Shown: positions 51,481 through 64,000 of the stretch, piece after piece
Numbering within the stretch: the first letter of the stretch is position 1
Layout: every line of letters begins with the position of its first letter
Assembly: GCA_020091685.1 (NCBI GenBank)
Contig: CM034608.1
Coordinates: 11,143,546-11,207,545 of the forward strand
Direction: 5' to 3'
Source of the DNA: Lutjanus erythropterus
Taxonomy: Eukaryota > Chordata > Actinopteri > Lutjaniformes > Lutjanidae
Length of the DNA stretch: 64,000 nucleotides
Made by a program: the position numbers and the translations under genes
The notes under the pieces: model-generated
Told to the model about the DNA's origin: nothing
What the model saw: only the letters and a program-made list of their open reading frames with translations
The model's database searches: none

Positions 51481-51980
51481 AGCATGGTTAAATGACTGCC
51501 CTCTGTGCATAATGGCTCCTAGCAAATGGAAGCAGACAATCAAAATCAAAGCCTTTTTAATCATCTGCATAATAAAAAAAAGCTAAATATTCTGTGGGGG
51601 CAAGCCTGCGCTTTCTGTCATGCTGGTTCCTAGCAACAAGAAGCAGGCAGAGAATTCATTATTATAATATATTACATAATATTACTGATGTAATAAGCTC
51701 AATATGAATACATGGAAATATTACAATTTGGCTCATGGTTGAATTCAGTCTTTTGCAATCAGTTCTTTGTTACTTATTACTGTCTACCTACGCACATTGC
51801 TTAGCCACTGATGTGTAGTGGCGGAAGGGGAAACACTTTTACCACCTCTTGTACAGTCCATTACCAGTTCTGATTGAATTTCTTGCTTCAAAATATTAGC
51901 AGTCCTTTTTAGTGAGTGAAAAATGGGAAAAGAAAGTCATTTTAAGCCGGCTGTGGCGATGGCTGCCATAGGCCACCAAG

Positions 51981-52160
51981 GAGTCTGGCTCTGCTCAAGT
52001 TTTTTGCCTCTTAAAAGGATGTTTTTTCCTCGCCAGTGTTGCCTTAGTGCTTGCTCTAGGTGGAAACTATTGGGTCTCTGTATATAATATTATAAAGTTC
52101 ACGATCTAGGCCAGATAAATTCTGTTATGATTGCTGTCATATAAATAAAATTGACTCGAC
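51981..52160 (+). mobile_element. LINE-like 3' tail fragment
   Basis: The string of motifs TTTTTTCCTCGCCAGTGTTGCC, TTGCTCTAGGTGGAAAC, TTGGGTCTCTGTATATAATA, GATTGCTGTCATATAAATAA and AAATTGACTCGACT follows the order of the 3' untranslated tail of a widespread fish retroelement, probably a non-LTR LINE. It is 5'-truncated, as expected for target-primed insertion. Confidence 0.6.
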
Positions 52161-54469
52161 TTTACTTGAATTAATGATTTTGAGCAGTTTCTATTTCCAA
52201 TGCAAAACAGAATCTTTATTTATAAATACATTTTTCTATAGTTTCTGATTTTTTTAAATACCTTCAGTTAAAGGGGAGGTGATGGTGGGCTTAATACAGT
52301 ACATTAAAAATAACAGAAAGGTAGATGTAAGTACAGTATGGGGATGTGAAAATATAAGATTGTATGCTAATAGTAATCATTTTGTCTGTCTTCTATCAAA
52401 TAATTACATTTCTATGCACCTCTAATACAGTTTTGGTTTGCTTTAACACAAAATGCAGGGAAGAGCCACTAGACAAAAATACAATTTTCACTGTAGAAAA
52501 CAAGTCCATGTTGCTTTTATCCTTCTTCAACAACCTCACTTCTGACACATACACCGCCTTCGTCCATGTGTTCAGAAAACTTGTAGGGGCCATGACCCTG
52601 TGCGCTGAGGGGTACATGTGAGCCTAATGGGAGTTTTAGCCAGGACACTGGGGTTAGTAGCCCTGCTCTGTTTACAAGTCCCATGGGCCCTGTCATGACA
52701 CGGAGTGAAGACCTCAGATTAACGCTTAAACACTGAGGATCAACAGCACAACAAGAAGCAACAATAAAATATTGATCCCTATCTTAGGAAAAGCCCTCGT
52801 CTATGAAGAAAAAGAAAAAAAAACAGTGCCCCCATTGGCTTGGGATCAAATGCTGTCAAGATCCTTGTCTTGTTCTGATGTCTTTCTCCCTGTCTTTCTT
52901 TTTGTTTCCCAGTCCCCTCCCTCTTTTCTTTCTCACTACAATGCCTCTCATTTTGATGTTTTTCACTTGAGATTGCCTCCTCAGACATGCCTCTTAACAC
53001 AGCTGATACAGATGTCAACCTCGTGTTTCATGTATATTTCATGTCTCATACCAGAGCCATCTATATTCAATAAGACAAGATCCCTGTCCCCATTAACATT
53101 ACCCTGACACTGTTTGTTCTCTCTCCATCTCTCTCTGTCTGCTTTCCATTCCTCTCCAACCTCCCTACCACTGTACTTTCTGCCTCTTATCCATGCCATT
53201 TCTGATTTTTCTCTGTTATCAGTCTTTCTTCTCTTCTGTCCATCCCAGTTATCTCCACACTTGCCCTCCCCCTTTCCCTAAGTCCAAATAATGTGTGCGC
53301 ATATGCATGTGAGTGGCAAGAAATGCCAATTTCCTTTGATCTCCTCCTCCTCTGTCAAGTTACTTTGAACGGATGTGTGACTTTATTTACATAAAAAGTT
53401 ATTTCCATCTTAGCAAAAACCATACAGTCTTGACTTTGATGTTAGCTTTGATGATGATGCTGGTGCTCTTGTACTTTATGTGACAAGTAAAGTGTGGAGA
53501 AGAGAAGAGAAGAGAAGAGAAGAGAAGAGAAGAGAAGAGAAGAGGAACTTTCCCAATTTTAAGTCAGTGAACATTCACACAGAGTTTCTGAGAGAAACCA
53601 TAATTCTACAGGATATGCTGTTGAGGTCTGTTAAATTTACTGTTTTGTCAAAAACTTTAACAATCAGCATGTCACTGACTTATTTTTATTGGCAGAGTTA
53701 AAAGCATACTGTGTTTCCTCAAATTTTATTTTAAAGGGTCTATCTGTTATTCGATTGTGTGATGTGTTTGAGATCAGCGCATGGATATATTATGGATCAG
53801 CTCTGCCAGATGACAAGCCAGGAACACAGCCTCTGACTGACTGCTGAGTTAGCAACAAAACCTCTGCTTGTTTCTCACTTAACCCAAGGCATCATGGGAT
53901 TGCCATTGCCAGCTCACAAGATGGCAGCAAGTCTCCGAAAAGATACTGACGTTCAAGGCTGGACTATAAAGCCTCTGAGAGGGATACGATTGCATTCAAG
54001 CTGATGTTATAAACATACAATGCCAGCACTAGCATTAGCTTATTTTGGGGAAAAAGTTTTCCTGGTGTTGAGAAGCTGCAGTTATTATTAACTGACACAC
54101 TGCAACCTGTACTGAACATTTACTGCTAGATTGACAACTTACTGTTAACCTTTTCTTCTGCTCCTCTAGCAGCGCTGTCACTTGTCTGCTTTTTGTGCTC
54201 CCTCACTTGCACACCGCACACATTACAAAATGTTCTTCGTTAAAATCCAATAAAACATAACCATTAAGGCAGTCATGGTAAACCACTCGTTGTTGTTTTT
54301 TCACCACAGTAAGAAAAAATCCATACAATCACTGTCCTAAATTACAGACATAAAGCAACGTGTAACAACCACTTCACTAATAATTAATGGTTAAAAACTA
54401 TAAACCAGTACAAAAATCACAAAAAAAATTGATAAAAGTAACATTTGCACTTTGGAACACAAAACCGCA
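52161..54469. other. Non-coding; 5'-ward cntfr intron (inferred)
   Basis: The GAGAA array and a CT-rich stretch (52860-53280) are the only notable content. No signal-peptide exon is identified. Confidence 0.6.
53497..53543 (+). repeat. (GAGAA)n microsatellite
   Basis: About nine perfect copies of a purine-only pentanucleotide (AGAAG). Confidence 0.97.
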
Positions 54470-55650
54470 AACTTAACACACCACGAGGATGTCAATCTCT
54501 TGGTAACTCATGATTTGATTCAAAGGACCACGAATCAATGATGAAACAACTGTCGATGCATCTCAATGCATTACATTTTTTTTAGCTTTAAAGCCAGGGG
54601 GTGTCAAATTGTAATTCTTTCTACGTTCAGTAATCCTCACAAAACTCAAGAAGTAGCCCACTCTGAAATAAACATGATGCATGTTGCATCTTTTTCTCTG
54701 ATTTGATTCAGAATCTGTTCTTGATTTTCCATCTCTTGTTCCAGTTTCCCATAAAATGTAAGTGGCAATTAAATGGTCTGCAGGCTTTTAATTTGAAAAA
54801 GTTAACTATATTATGTAATCAATCAATTTGGAAGCATGTTACAATCTCCTGTCTGTATGAGAATAACAAAAAGGACAAAGGTTCACTATTAACATTCTGT
54901 CTCCAGCAGTGGAGTGGAGAATCTCTGCTGAATAGTTCGCTCTGGAGAAGCACATTTCTGTCCAACATGCAGAGCTGGTGCAGAGTTTCTGAGGTGAAAC
55001 AGACTGAACAGAGAGTTATTTTCTTCACCACATCATTGGTTGAAGTTGTTTCGTGCTACAGTGTGTGTCGCTCAGCCACTCTTGTTTGTTCTGCTCTGTT
55101 AATGTCTTAACGTCTCTGGGTGACGGCGTAAAAAGTGTTCACAATAAACTTCAAGTTTAGACACTCTAAACATGCCTGCGACTGCTGCCTTTTGAGAAGA
55201 TGAAGTACGTCTCCCTGTTTACTGCTGGTCACTGTAGCGTGTGTGAATGTCTGGGCGCTGCGCTGCCCTCACAGCTGAGTTCTGCCTTTTTCAGTACGTC
55301 AACATGTTAATTGAGATTAAAAAACAGATTTTTGACATTTATGAATCAATTCAGAATCTTCCACATTCACATCACTATGCATCTAAGAATTTAGTATTTC
55401 CCCCACCCCCACTACTCAGCCCAGGCATGATGGGAAATGTGGGCCATCACTACAGTATTTTAGTACAAAGCCTCATTTAGATCTGCTGTTTGCCCTAAAG
55501 TTGCTGCAATACGCTATTAATACAAACTCACCACTTCATTTAAGCTAGCCATTTTCATTGCATTCATGATGTATTTTTGTACATTTGAGTCCTGGGAAGA
55601 CACCAGATTTTTCTTTTGGATCTGGAGCTGAAAAAGTTTGGGAACCCCTG
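54470..55650. mobile_element. Probable degenerate DNA transposon
   Basis: The left part (54485-54580) carries GATGTCAATCTCTTGG, GATTCAAAGGACCACGA and GATGCATCTCAATGCATTAC, typical of a fish repeat that starts at a divergent 'GATGCATCGCGATGCAT' end. At 55621-55650 AAAAAGTTTGGGAACCCCTG is a frequent repeat end. The 135-codon open frame between them (54703-55110) does not resemble a protein I know. Extent and class are uncertain. Confidence 0.4.
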
Positions 55651-55879
55651 ACTTTGAGCCTGTCTAAAATTCTTTGACTGCTTTGTGGTGGCATTAAGCT
55701 GCTCAAAGTAGGAGAGTGAAATCATAATCCTTCTTCAATGATGTCATCAGAAAGGAGTATTTATAAGCAGGTTTTTAGGAAAAAAAAAAAAACTTTGCCA
55801 GGAGCATGCCCCTTGGAATATTTTGCTGAAATGACCTTTTTGCAGCTTTTCCCTGTGAAATGTCCTTCAGAGTCTGCAC

Positions 55880-56290
55880 TTATTCGTTGACCCATCCCTC
55901 CACTGCCACGTCCCATCCTTCTTATCTTCTCGGGTTACATCACTCTTTCTCTACCTCTGTCTTTTCCAATATCCATTCATCTCTCCAGCCTTTGCTCCCT
56001 CCTCCCTCCCTCTGCGTTTCACTTCTGTCCTCTCCCTTTAACTTCTTCTTGTATTTCTCTCCGTCGTTTCAAAGTTAACGCTCTCGTCCTCCTCTCACTC
56101 TCCACCAGTCAGTCTCTATCTTTATCTCTCGTTCTACACCCCTGTCTCCTTGCTTCCCACCCCACCATCTGCCTCTGTGCATATCCTGCTTTGAACTTTA
56201 AGTTCTCCTGCTCTCGTCTCTCTCACCCGATTTCTCTCATTCAGTTCAGTCTGTCTCTCTTTCTCTTCTACTTTCAGCCTCTCTTTTATT
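55880..56290 (+). repeat. CT-rich (polypyrimidine) block
   Basis: About 400 bases are rich in CTCT, TCTTC and CCTCC. A 72-codon Ser/Leu/Pro-rich open frame in it is a composition artefact. Confidence 0.8.
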
Positions 56291-57245
56291 GTCAGTTGGT
56301 TTGAACACTAAGGACACATTAATATCAGTTGTTTAAGGGCTGTTTCCTTAAGTTGGTCTGTAAATGTGAGGATCTGACAAACTTTGAGCAGTAACTATTA
56401 GATCTTATGCTACCAAGCCACATGCCTGATGCTATAAAATTTTAACTCTTATTCTTGCACAAGAGCTGACCTGCTGTGGCCAGAGTTTTCATTAACTATG
56501 AGCAAAATGTTCCACAATGGTATTTTCCACAGATGTAAGTGCAGTTAAAGCCAACTTTTATTGATTCTGAGTGGTTTAAATTATTTAGACAACACAGAAT
56601 TTTTTTTGTTCACCTTCAACTGCAATTTGAAGACAGATCTGTCTCTGGTAAACAACAGGTAATGGTCTGAGTCACTGTAACTCACCACAGTCACAGAAAA
56701 CACTTGTTTCTTATTGCTTGATGGGTGTCCATTAAAAATAAGCAAAGGACACTAAACTGTCGGTTACAACAGTAACGATATTGCTGCTTGCTGCACCCCA
56801 TCACATATTAAAGCTCACAGACAGGGCTGTAACCACTGTCTACAAAAAGACTTTGAAAACTTATGATTCATCAGCTACCTTGTCTATTTTTTTTAATCAA
56901 TTTGCAAAATGATTCATCGATAGTTGTCCTGAGGTAAAGACTTTGCCTTCTTTTTGTCTATTATTTTCATTTATCTGCATGTCTTATCACTCACCTACAG
57001 ATGATTCTAAAGTCTAAACCTAAGAATGCATTACAGCAATTAGACTCTCTCATTACTTTCTAACTTCCCTTTCTTGACAGAAAGAAAGACACAGAAGATT
57101 TCCAACATTATCCTTTCCCATTAAAAGCTACATATAATAATCTCAGTGTTTCTTTCCAGTATTTTTAAACCTGGGCCCTATTTTTAGCTACATATTTTGG
57201 GTTCTAAAAGTTCAAAGAGTTTTAGAATTGGTTTAGTAGATTTCC

Positions 57246-57430
57246 TTAAATGATTAGTTCTGATCCTAACTAACATCAAAGTCACACAATGACACAAACA
57301 AACTAACCAACTGAGGCACCAGTAGAACAGCACCTTCTGTGTTGGGTGAGGTAAAATGTTTTTGTCTGGTGGCTTTAAAGAGAACAATACAACAGCTTCG
57401 GTTTTCCATTCGAAAGGACTGTCTGAAAAG
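57246..57430 (+). repeat. Dispersed repeat, copy 2 of 2 in the window
   Basis: Same element as 42151-42353, in the same orientation: TTAAATGATTAGTTC, CACAATGACACAAACAAACT, AACTGAGGCAC, GTGAGGTAAAA, TGGCTTTAAAGAGAAC and GGACTGTCTGA. Confidence 0.7.
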
Positions 57431-60400
57431 CTCTATCTCTGAAGGGTTCTTTGATATATTAATTGTCTGACAAATTTATGGCAGTCTGAGCGTCTGTGGC
57501 AAGAACAAAAACTTTTAGTTGACAAATTTTGATGGGCGCATTTGCCCCAAAGGATTATGTTCAACCCATTTTGCAGCTGCAGGCTACGGCGATCTAACAG
57601 TTCCAATACTTTTTTCTACCTAATAGTCATACAAAATGATAAAATAATGTAACCCTTTAAGGTTCAGACAGGTGTGTCATACGACTTCATATTCAACTAT
57701 TACTGTCTTTGCTGTAGCAATCTTTGTCTATCCATCCATAAGTTATTCTCACTGTCTGCCTCCCTTATCTCACTCTCCCTCTGTATATCTTGGTGCTCAC
57801 CTTTCCCTCTGTCCTCTCCATCACTTTCCCTCCCTCTCACCTTGAAACTGCTCCCTCTGAATTCCACTGAAACCTCAGCATTCATCAATGGGATATCACT
57901 TATCATGAGTTTCTGCACACACACGCATAATACACCTAATAGCAACAGTGGAAACACGAGTAGATACACTTACGAGTACACTCATGTACTCACTTACACA
58001 TATGCGCAGGCTCCCACACCACTCTGCATAATGTCCTCATGCCTCATCAGCATACAGACAAGCAGGCCTAATAACCATAATGACATTCAGCTCAAGTGCT
58101 ATTGATCTCTTGGTAATATACAGGGCGTTGTAAGCAGTGTTAGAACACTATTATTCCCAACCAAATGAGAATAAGAGTCATCAATGTCCTTCACATAGCT
58201 TCAATTTAGCTATTTTTGCTAATTATTCTACTTATTTATGTTGATGCCAACTGACAAGGCTCCTTATGAATGAACGAGTCTGTGACCCTCCTAGTGGGAA
58301 AACAGATCAGATAACTTAAGTTATTTTCCAGTTTAGGAAAGTTTTGTGCACTGCAATACAGGAGAAATCAACGACAGATTAGAAGACACTACATACAGCT
58401 ACAGTTGAAAGTGATTTTTTTCTTACATGAACTATAGTATGAACAATATTCATGGCACATTGTTTTCCATCTTTTATAAAAGCAATAAAGTCCAAACAAA
58501 AGTGATTTGTTTTTAGCATCTTTTTAAGAAATGATCCCTTCCCTGTGGATGAGGGAGGATGCCATCCTCTGTATTAGCAAAATGACCATAATGCATCCCC
58601 CTTTTTAACCTGCCACCCCCTCATCCACTATCCATCCTACAGTAGCTCAGAGAGTGCAGGAGCAGAGGAGTTGTTTAGCTGAATATATTAGACTAGTCTG
58701 CCACAGACTCATTGATCCTTTGTCTGACTGATTTGTGACAGTTACAATCTATGGCCCCGACCATGGCTCTGAAATATCAATAGCATAAGTGTGCTGTGTA
58801 TTGATAAACCCAGTGTCTGTGGTGCTGATGTAGCAGACTGCTTTGTAATTCCCGCTTTTCTGTCTTCCTGCTGTTCGTCTTGGATCTATAATAGTCTCTA
58901 AACTATACAGCAATGAGGAATAAACAATGAAAAGAGTTGATCATGGGTCTGTTTGCTAGATATGGGTGAATGAAACAAACCAAGTCTATCCACAGTTTAA
59001 AATGAACAAATCACCTAATGCCTACAACAGCACACTCACTGATGAATGATCTGAGTAATAACTCAGAATTAAGCTTTATGATCTGCATGCCAACATGACA
59101 TAGGTCCATACACAACCAGTACCTACTGTACCAAATCATAACAGGTTTCAGTGCCTCATTTCGGCACCACTTAAATGCTTGAGCTATCATTTTGACATAG
59201 TTGCCTTCAACAGAAGCAACAGAAGCATCACCACATGTGCCATTACTGCAACATCACAGCAGTACTCTCTTCTACATAGCTCGGGCAGCAGATAACATTA
59301 GCCTACTGTAAGCTAATAGCTACCTTAAACACGGTTAAAATGCCAAGTTAAATGGTTTAACGTATCCCTGTAGCCCTGAAGCATCTAGTGACACACAAGA
59401 GCTGCAGTTTTTGATTTAACAACCAGACATAAACAGTATCTCAATAAATGACGGAAAAAAATAATAAAAACCTATTGTGGCCAAACACCCACGCCAGAGG
59501 TTTTCAGAGTAGGAAGTGGGCCTCACCAGGGCGGCTCCAAACATTTTCAGGGGAGGCTTAGTGAATGAAAGTGATGTGAAAGTGAATTATTTCATTAGGC
59601 AAACTAAGAGGGGCATATTTCACCCAGCCTTGTCTGAAGGGAGGCCCACAAGTGCAGGGAACAACAAGCAAAACCAGTGGAGCAGAGTGAGTCAATGAAG
59701 TCATTTTGAGTTACTAAAACTAAGTCTTTAAACTTTAGGCTATTTATTTTGGAGACAGACAAAAAAAAACTATTTCAATTTGGGACGATGGTTGTTAAGT
59801 CAGGGATAGTTGACATTAGAATTTGGGACAGCTGTGGGACACTGAGGAAAAAGGTTAATTTCGAGCCCAGCAGTAAATCCATCATGCAAATGCCTGTTGC
59901 ACATGTTATTTATACACACAAAACCTTGATTTAGCATTCACAGTTTTAAGGTCATACTAATACCAATGTGTCATGTCTGAAACCCACAGCAATGTCAAGA
60001 CATTGGTGAGAATTTAATTTCATAATTATGAAATATTGTATTATAATATTATATATAGTATTGGATATTTTTGCATCTGTCAGTGTCTGCTAGAACAAGC
60101 TGGCCTCTGTATATGCAGCTGTTATGATGTTGCACTAAGGAACACTGGGGCTCAAGGGGTTACCGGGAAGATGCAACTAGTTTTTCACCATTACAGAAAG
60201 CCAAACTTTCTCTTCATAGTAGGATTCTGCAGGGCACTGAGGGTGTTGTGGTTCTTATGCAGCACTGTGATGTTTTCCTGGAGCAGACCCATAAAGAGCC
60301 AACACAGTGTCATGTTGTGAGGTCAGCAGTGCAACCTGCAGGGCATCGCAAACACACATCTCTGTCCTGAAGCAGATTTAAAGAATGATGAAACGCACAC

Positions 60401-62714
60401 ACACATTCACACAACCCCAGAGGCAATGAACTGCATATGGGTACATGGCCTGTTTACTAAACTGACTTAAGTGATGAGTTGCAAACACACATCACAACAT
60501 ACATACACAACTGTGCACAGTAACACATATACACGGCCAAACTCATGGGTATATATGCATGTTCATATACACATATACACATGAATGACAAAAACACACT
60601 CACACACTTACATAATGCATTAATAAACATGTTATACAGTATACTTGAAAAATGCCCTCACATAGCCATTTACACTTGGGACACACACTCACCAAATGCA
60701 GCACTGGTCAGAAGGAGATATGTAGGTGGGTCTGATTCTAAGTCCATATGTGTTTAACATACCAGCGAAGGTCAAGATAAGAAAAGTTCAAATTGAGACC
60801 ATTGGGAGTGAAATATATATGGGCAGTTGGTGGTATGGAAACAGAAAAAAGAAACAGGTTGAAAAGGCAAAGAAGGCTAGGGAAAGTTGATGACTATTAA
60901 AAATAAAAGAGACAGGATTGAGACACAGAATCAATGTCATGTTGCTTGCTTTACTTGAACAAAAAGACAGATAATTTCATTGTTTTCATATTTTACATCC
61001 TTGATTAACCATAATTCCACCAGAAAGATCAATTAAGGTCAAATTACCATTAGCTAAAGTGTCAGAGAGGACTTTCATGAGAACAAGTGGCCTTACTGTT
61101 TGATTAGCTGATTAAACACCGCTAGAATTACTTGTTCAAACATCAAGCGCCATCGGGCAGGACACTGTTATACCTTTCCACTGCAGCATCATCAAACGTC
61201 TATTGATGAAGTGAGGACACTGACTTGGAGGAACAAGTTGGCCTAAGGCTTACAGCTTGATTATACCCCGTCCACTGCATCCATTCTTAACAATGCTTGT
61301 GATTTCACCAGAACCACTTCAGTTTGTCGCCGATGCGGCTCTTCGCGCCGCTCTGTGGAGCACACCGCATCTATTTTTTGACGAAAGCCCCATCATGCTG
61401 CATTGAGCAGATCGAGCCAGGTAGCAATTAAGACACAGGAACGACATTGAGAATCCGGTTCATTTTCCAAATAAAACACCCTGTGCAGGCTCCCATCATG
61501 AAAACAGAGAAAACAATTGACTACACAGACTACTTACAAGCTACTTACTACACTAGAGTCAAGGAAACATGACTAAATCTACAAAACCAGGCAGGAAAAC
61601 ACTCTACCTCTTAACCGCTCCTGGTGGGGCATAAAGAAAGAAGCACATGTGATTTAGACATACCAAAATATATAGACCATATAAAAAGTATATGGAAGTA
61701 TCGTCATGAAATGTGGATACTGCATTTTTGCCATGTTGGCTACAATGTAAAAAAATGTGGACTTTATTGAGTCATCCTTGACATTTTTACAAGTGATTTA
61801 ATGTCCTCCTCCTCCTCAAAGCATCAAATAAACAAAACTAAGCTAAAACCTGAGAGGCAGCAGATCAGTAAACCGACAGACGAATAGATTTTTTAATGGC
61901 CATATGGGTTGTTTTGGAAGGCATTCCAAAATGATATTGTCCAGCTGATAGGGGTGTTAGATCAGAAAACACATATTTGAGGTAATTTTGGGAATCAATA
62001 TTAAATGGTTGTTGTAGTTGTTAAGGTATGAAGACGTATTATCTTTCAACTAGCATAGCCTCTGGAATAAGAGCAACAGTTTTTCATCAAATATATGCTT
62101 TTCCATTCAGCGCATGTCAACTTTCAAAATGACTTCTTTTCTGACAAGCATCTCTCTACAAATCGGAGTAGCTTCAATTTTAAAATCACGGAAGAATACC
62201 TGAATTTTTCTCTGGCTTGGTGAAGCAGCAGAAGAGTAAAAACTGGGACCCTTGCATTGGCCACATCAGCGCACACAAAACTCAAAACACATTCTCCCAC
62301 AGCTTAAAAGACTGGCACTCACACATAGTCAGACAGGTACATGCAGAGATGTATCTAACAATCACACAACCCATAAAACAACACACACACGCACACACCT
62401 TCTTGACTTGATTAGAATACTGATCAATTTTGATTAAGGATCACCAGCTGTGTGAACCTGTGCGCATGTATGTGTTTCAATTTACTGCCTCTCACATGTG
62501 TGCCAGAGTGGCTCCATCATTATGCATCTCTGACTTCACTTGTCTGTGCATGCATGCTTGCGTCTGTTTAGTGTGTGTGTGTTGTGTGAGTAACCAGCCC
62601 TAAGTTATGATCCAACTCCACAACGGCGGCGTGAAATGAAATTGAAGCCCAGTGCTGGCATCCTGATTTACCATCTCGAAAGTGTTATATTCCCTGTGTA
62701 TTTTTGTGTCATGC

Positions 62715-62717
<3 letters not shown>

Positions 62718-62752
<35 letters not shown>
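62718..62752 (+). repeat. (TG)17 microsatellite
   Basis: About seventeen perfect TG/GT units. Confidence 0.98.
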
Positions 62753-62754
<2 letters not shown>

Positions 62755-63198
62755 GTGACAATGTGTAGTTCTCCCTGTGTGTAACCCTCCTTGTGAATTC
62801 ATTGGCATGTACATATCAGACTGTGCCGCTCTCCAGCAGAGCTGTAACTCACTAGCACATTTATCAGTGAATCGCATTTGTATGCCTAAGGGGAGCCATG
62901 CCTTTTCAAAGTCCAACAGTAAAATATTGGATTGGCTGACACACAGAGATAGAGCCCAGGAGAATTATCAGTTTAGGTTTAGAAGATCAAATTTTTTCAC
63001 TCGGTGGCTGCACATGCTGACGCTGCCTGGGCCACTTATACTGACACAGAGAAATAAAATCGATCTTATTTTCTGGAGATAGATGCTTTATTTCTTGTGT
63101 TTTCACTTTAATTGGAAATTGAAAGCTTGGATATCATTCAGTCTCTATTTGACATTCAACATGTTCAATAAAAGCAGCAGATCAACCTCTGTGCTGGC

Positions 63199-63218
63199 TT
63201 TTTTTTTTTTTTTTTTTT
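63199..63218 (+). repeat. T20 homopolymer
   Basis: Twenty thymines, shortly after an AATAAAAG at 63166. No retrocopy is recognised. Confidence 0.97.
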
Positions 63219-64000
63219 CTTACATTTATATTTTAGGAATACCAAGATTTGATTTTAAAAGCTATTCTTTAAGTTCTGAGGTTGGCAGATGAACAAACTG
63301 ACCACCATACAGAACATTTTAATTAATTTTACTTTCGACTTTGGGGGAAAGACAGTTTTATCATAAGATACTAAAATGCTTGGTAGGCAAGTACTTCAGG
63401 AGTGGCTTTTAGAGAGTCAACCATAATAGACTACATTTCGTTCCCACCCCTATCTTCCAGAAATTCAAAATGTTGACCCTGTTGTCAAAATTAGATGAGT
63501 GATATTATCCCACCTGAAAAACACAGTACGGATGATCAACAGAGGTTTGGACAGTTACCTGAGGGGCTTCATTTAGTTGGTTATCCACTTAAAGAAAAAT
63601 ATAGAATATATGAACTAAATCACAAAATGACCATGATATGTCATCAGAGATGAAGGAAATATGCTAAGTTGAAATATTGGCTGCTTCCAGAGCAACACTA
63701 CAGCCAGCATGTTCTTCTTTGAAATTTCCACTCTGATCTGGAACATCCATTTTTGTTTACCTGTTTCACATTTATTAGCATTAAAATGTTGCTGAACGAG
63801 TAAGTGACTGTCTATGAGTTGCAAGAAATCATTAAAAATCTAAAAGTCTGGCAGGCAGTCACTGAGCTCCAACTCCACAGTGTTTAGAGCAGAGCAGTTC
63901 AAGAAAATAGGCTTAGCTTTACATCAACAGGCAACTGACAGTTATAAACAGCTGATCGACTTACAGTATGGGACTTACGATCACTTGTCAGTGTCAAAGC

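Larger units (their letters stand above)
57431..64000. other. Non-coding; 5'-ward cntfr intron or upstream DNA (inferred)
   Basis: CT-rich sequence lies at 57720-57850 and CA-rich sequence at 60390-60700. The 101-codon plus-strand frame at 62777-63082 matches nothing I know. No first exon or promoter can be supported. Confidence 0.55.

Noticed and set aside
54703-55110. 135-codon plus-strand open frame
   Set aside because: It lies in a probable degenerate transposon and resembles no transposase or host protein I know.
62170-62250. Minus-strand ATG at about 62249 with a short hydrophobic frame (FLLFCCF) followed by a CAG|GTATTC donor-like site, as a possible cntfr signal-peptide exon
   Set aside because: The hydrophobic stretch is too short for a clear signal peptide, there is no recognisable cntfr N-terminus, and ATG-to-GT arrangements of this size are frequent by chance.
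62777-63082. 101-codon plus-strand open frame followed by AATAAA-type sequence
   Set aside because: No recognisable protein. AATAAA is common in AT-rich DNA.
1-64000. CRISPR array, tRNA, rRNA or microRNA genes
   Set aside because: The direct repeats present are microsatellites or transposon pieces. No cloverleaf, rRNA segment or familiar microRNA seed with a hairpin was seen, although small novel RNAs cannot be excluded by eye.

Overview
The window looks like non-coding DNA from a ray-finned (probably teleost) fish genome. It is AT-rich, with long (CA/GT)n microsatellites, poly-A/T runs, GA- and CT-rich tracts, and many decayed repeats of types common in fish: Tc1-like transposon relics, a PIF/Harbinger relic, fold-back elements and a LINE-like tail. 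There are no operons, ribosome binding sites, rRNA, tRNA or CRISPR arrays, and no long open frame. The longest open frames, up to about 225 codons, are low-complexity readings through GA/CT or CA repeats.

Only one host protein-coding exon can be supported. It is a 234-nt, phase 1-1 exon on the minus strand (51217-51450) with good splice sites. It encodes an N-terminal Ig-like domain that I recognise as that of the ciliary neurotrophic factor receptor alpha (cntfr). The simplest reading is that nearly the whole window is intron of this gene: 51451-64000 lies toward its 5' end (signal-peptide exon not found) and 1-51216 lies toward its 3' end (fibronectin-III exons not found). This implies a large downstream intron, although a short exon with diverged sequence could have been missed by eye.

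Layout: 1-7.7 kb is plain sequence with simple repeats. 7.7-9.35 kb holds a MITE and a fold-back element. 9.35-16.9 kb has a poly(A) tract, GT arrays and a GA-rich block. 16.9-17.7 kb is a Tc1-like relic interrupted by another repeat. 19.2-19.5 kb is a second, internally deleted Tc1-like relic. 21.9-24.3 kb holds a pentanucleotide-like array, (TG)40, two dispersed repeats and a fold-back element. 29.9-30.6 kb is a dispersed repeat. 36.7-37.6 kb has a TTC/GAA mirror and a 42-bp minisatellite. 38.4-42.4 kb holds local diverged duplications, a nested fold-back and (TG)31. 46.35 kb has (CA)36. 50.1-50.8 kb is a Harbinger-like element with a decayed Myb-like gene, only 0.4 kb from the cntfr exon. 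52 kb has a LINE-like tail. 54.5-55.65 kb is probably a degenerate transposon. The rest to 64 kb is unremarkable intron-like DNA.

I did not find a new multi-gene system. The most interesting items are structural: a roughly 25-bp motif spanning the cntfr exon's splice acceptor that recurs twice in the adjoining intron; the Harbinger Myb-like relic beside that exon; an A-B-A local duplication at 41.3-42.0 kb with a further B copy at 38.4 kb; and several palindromic elements.
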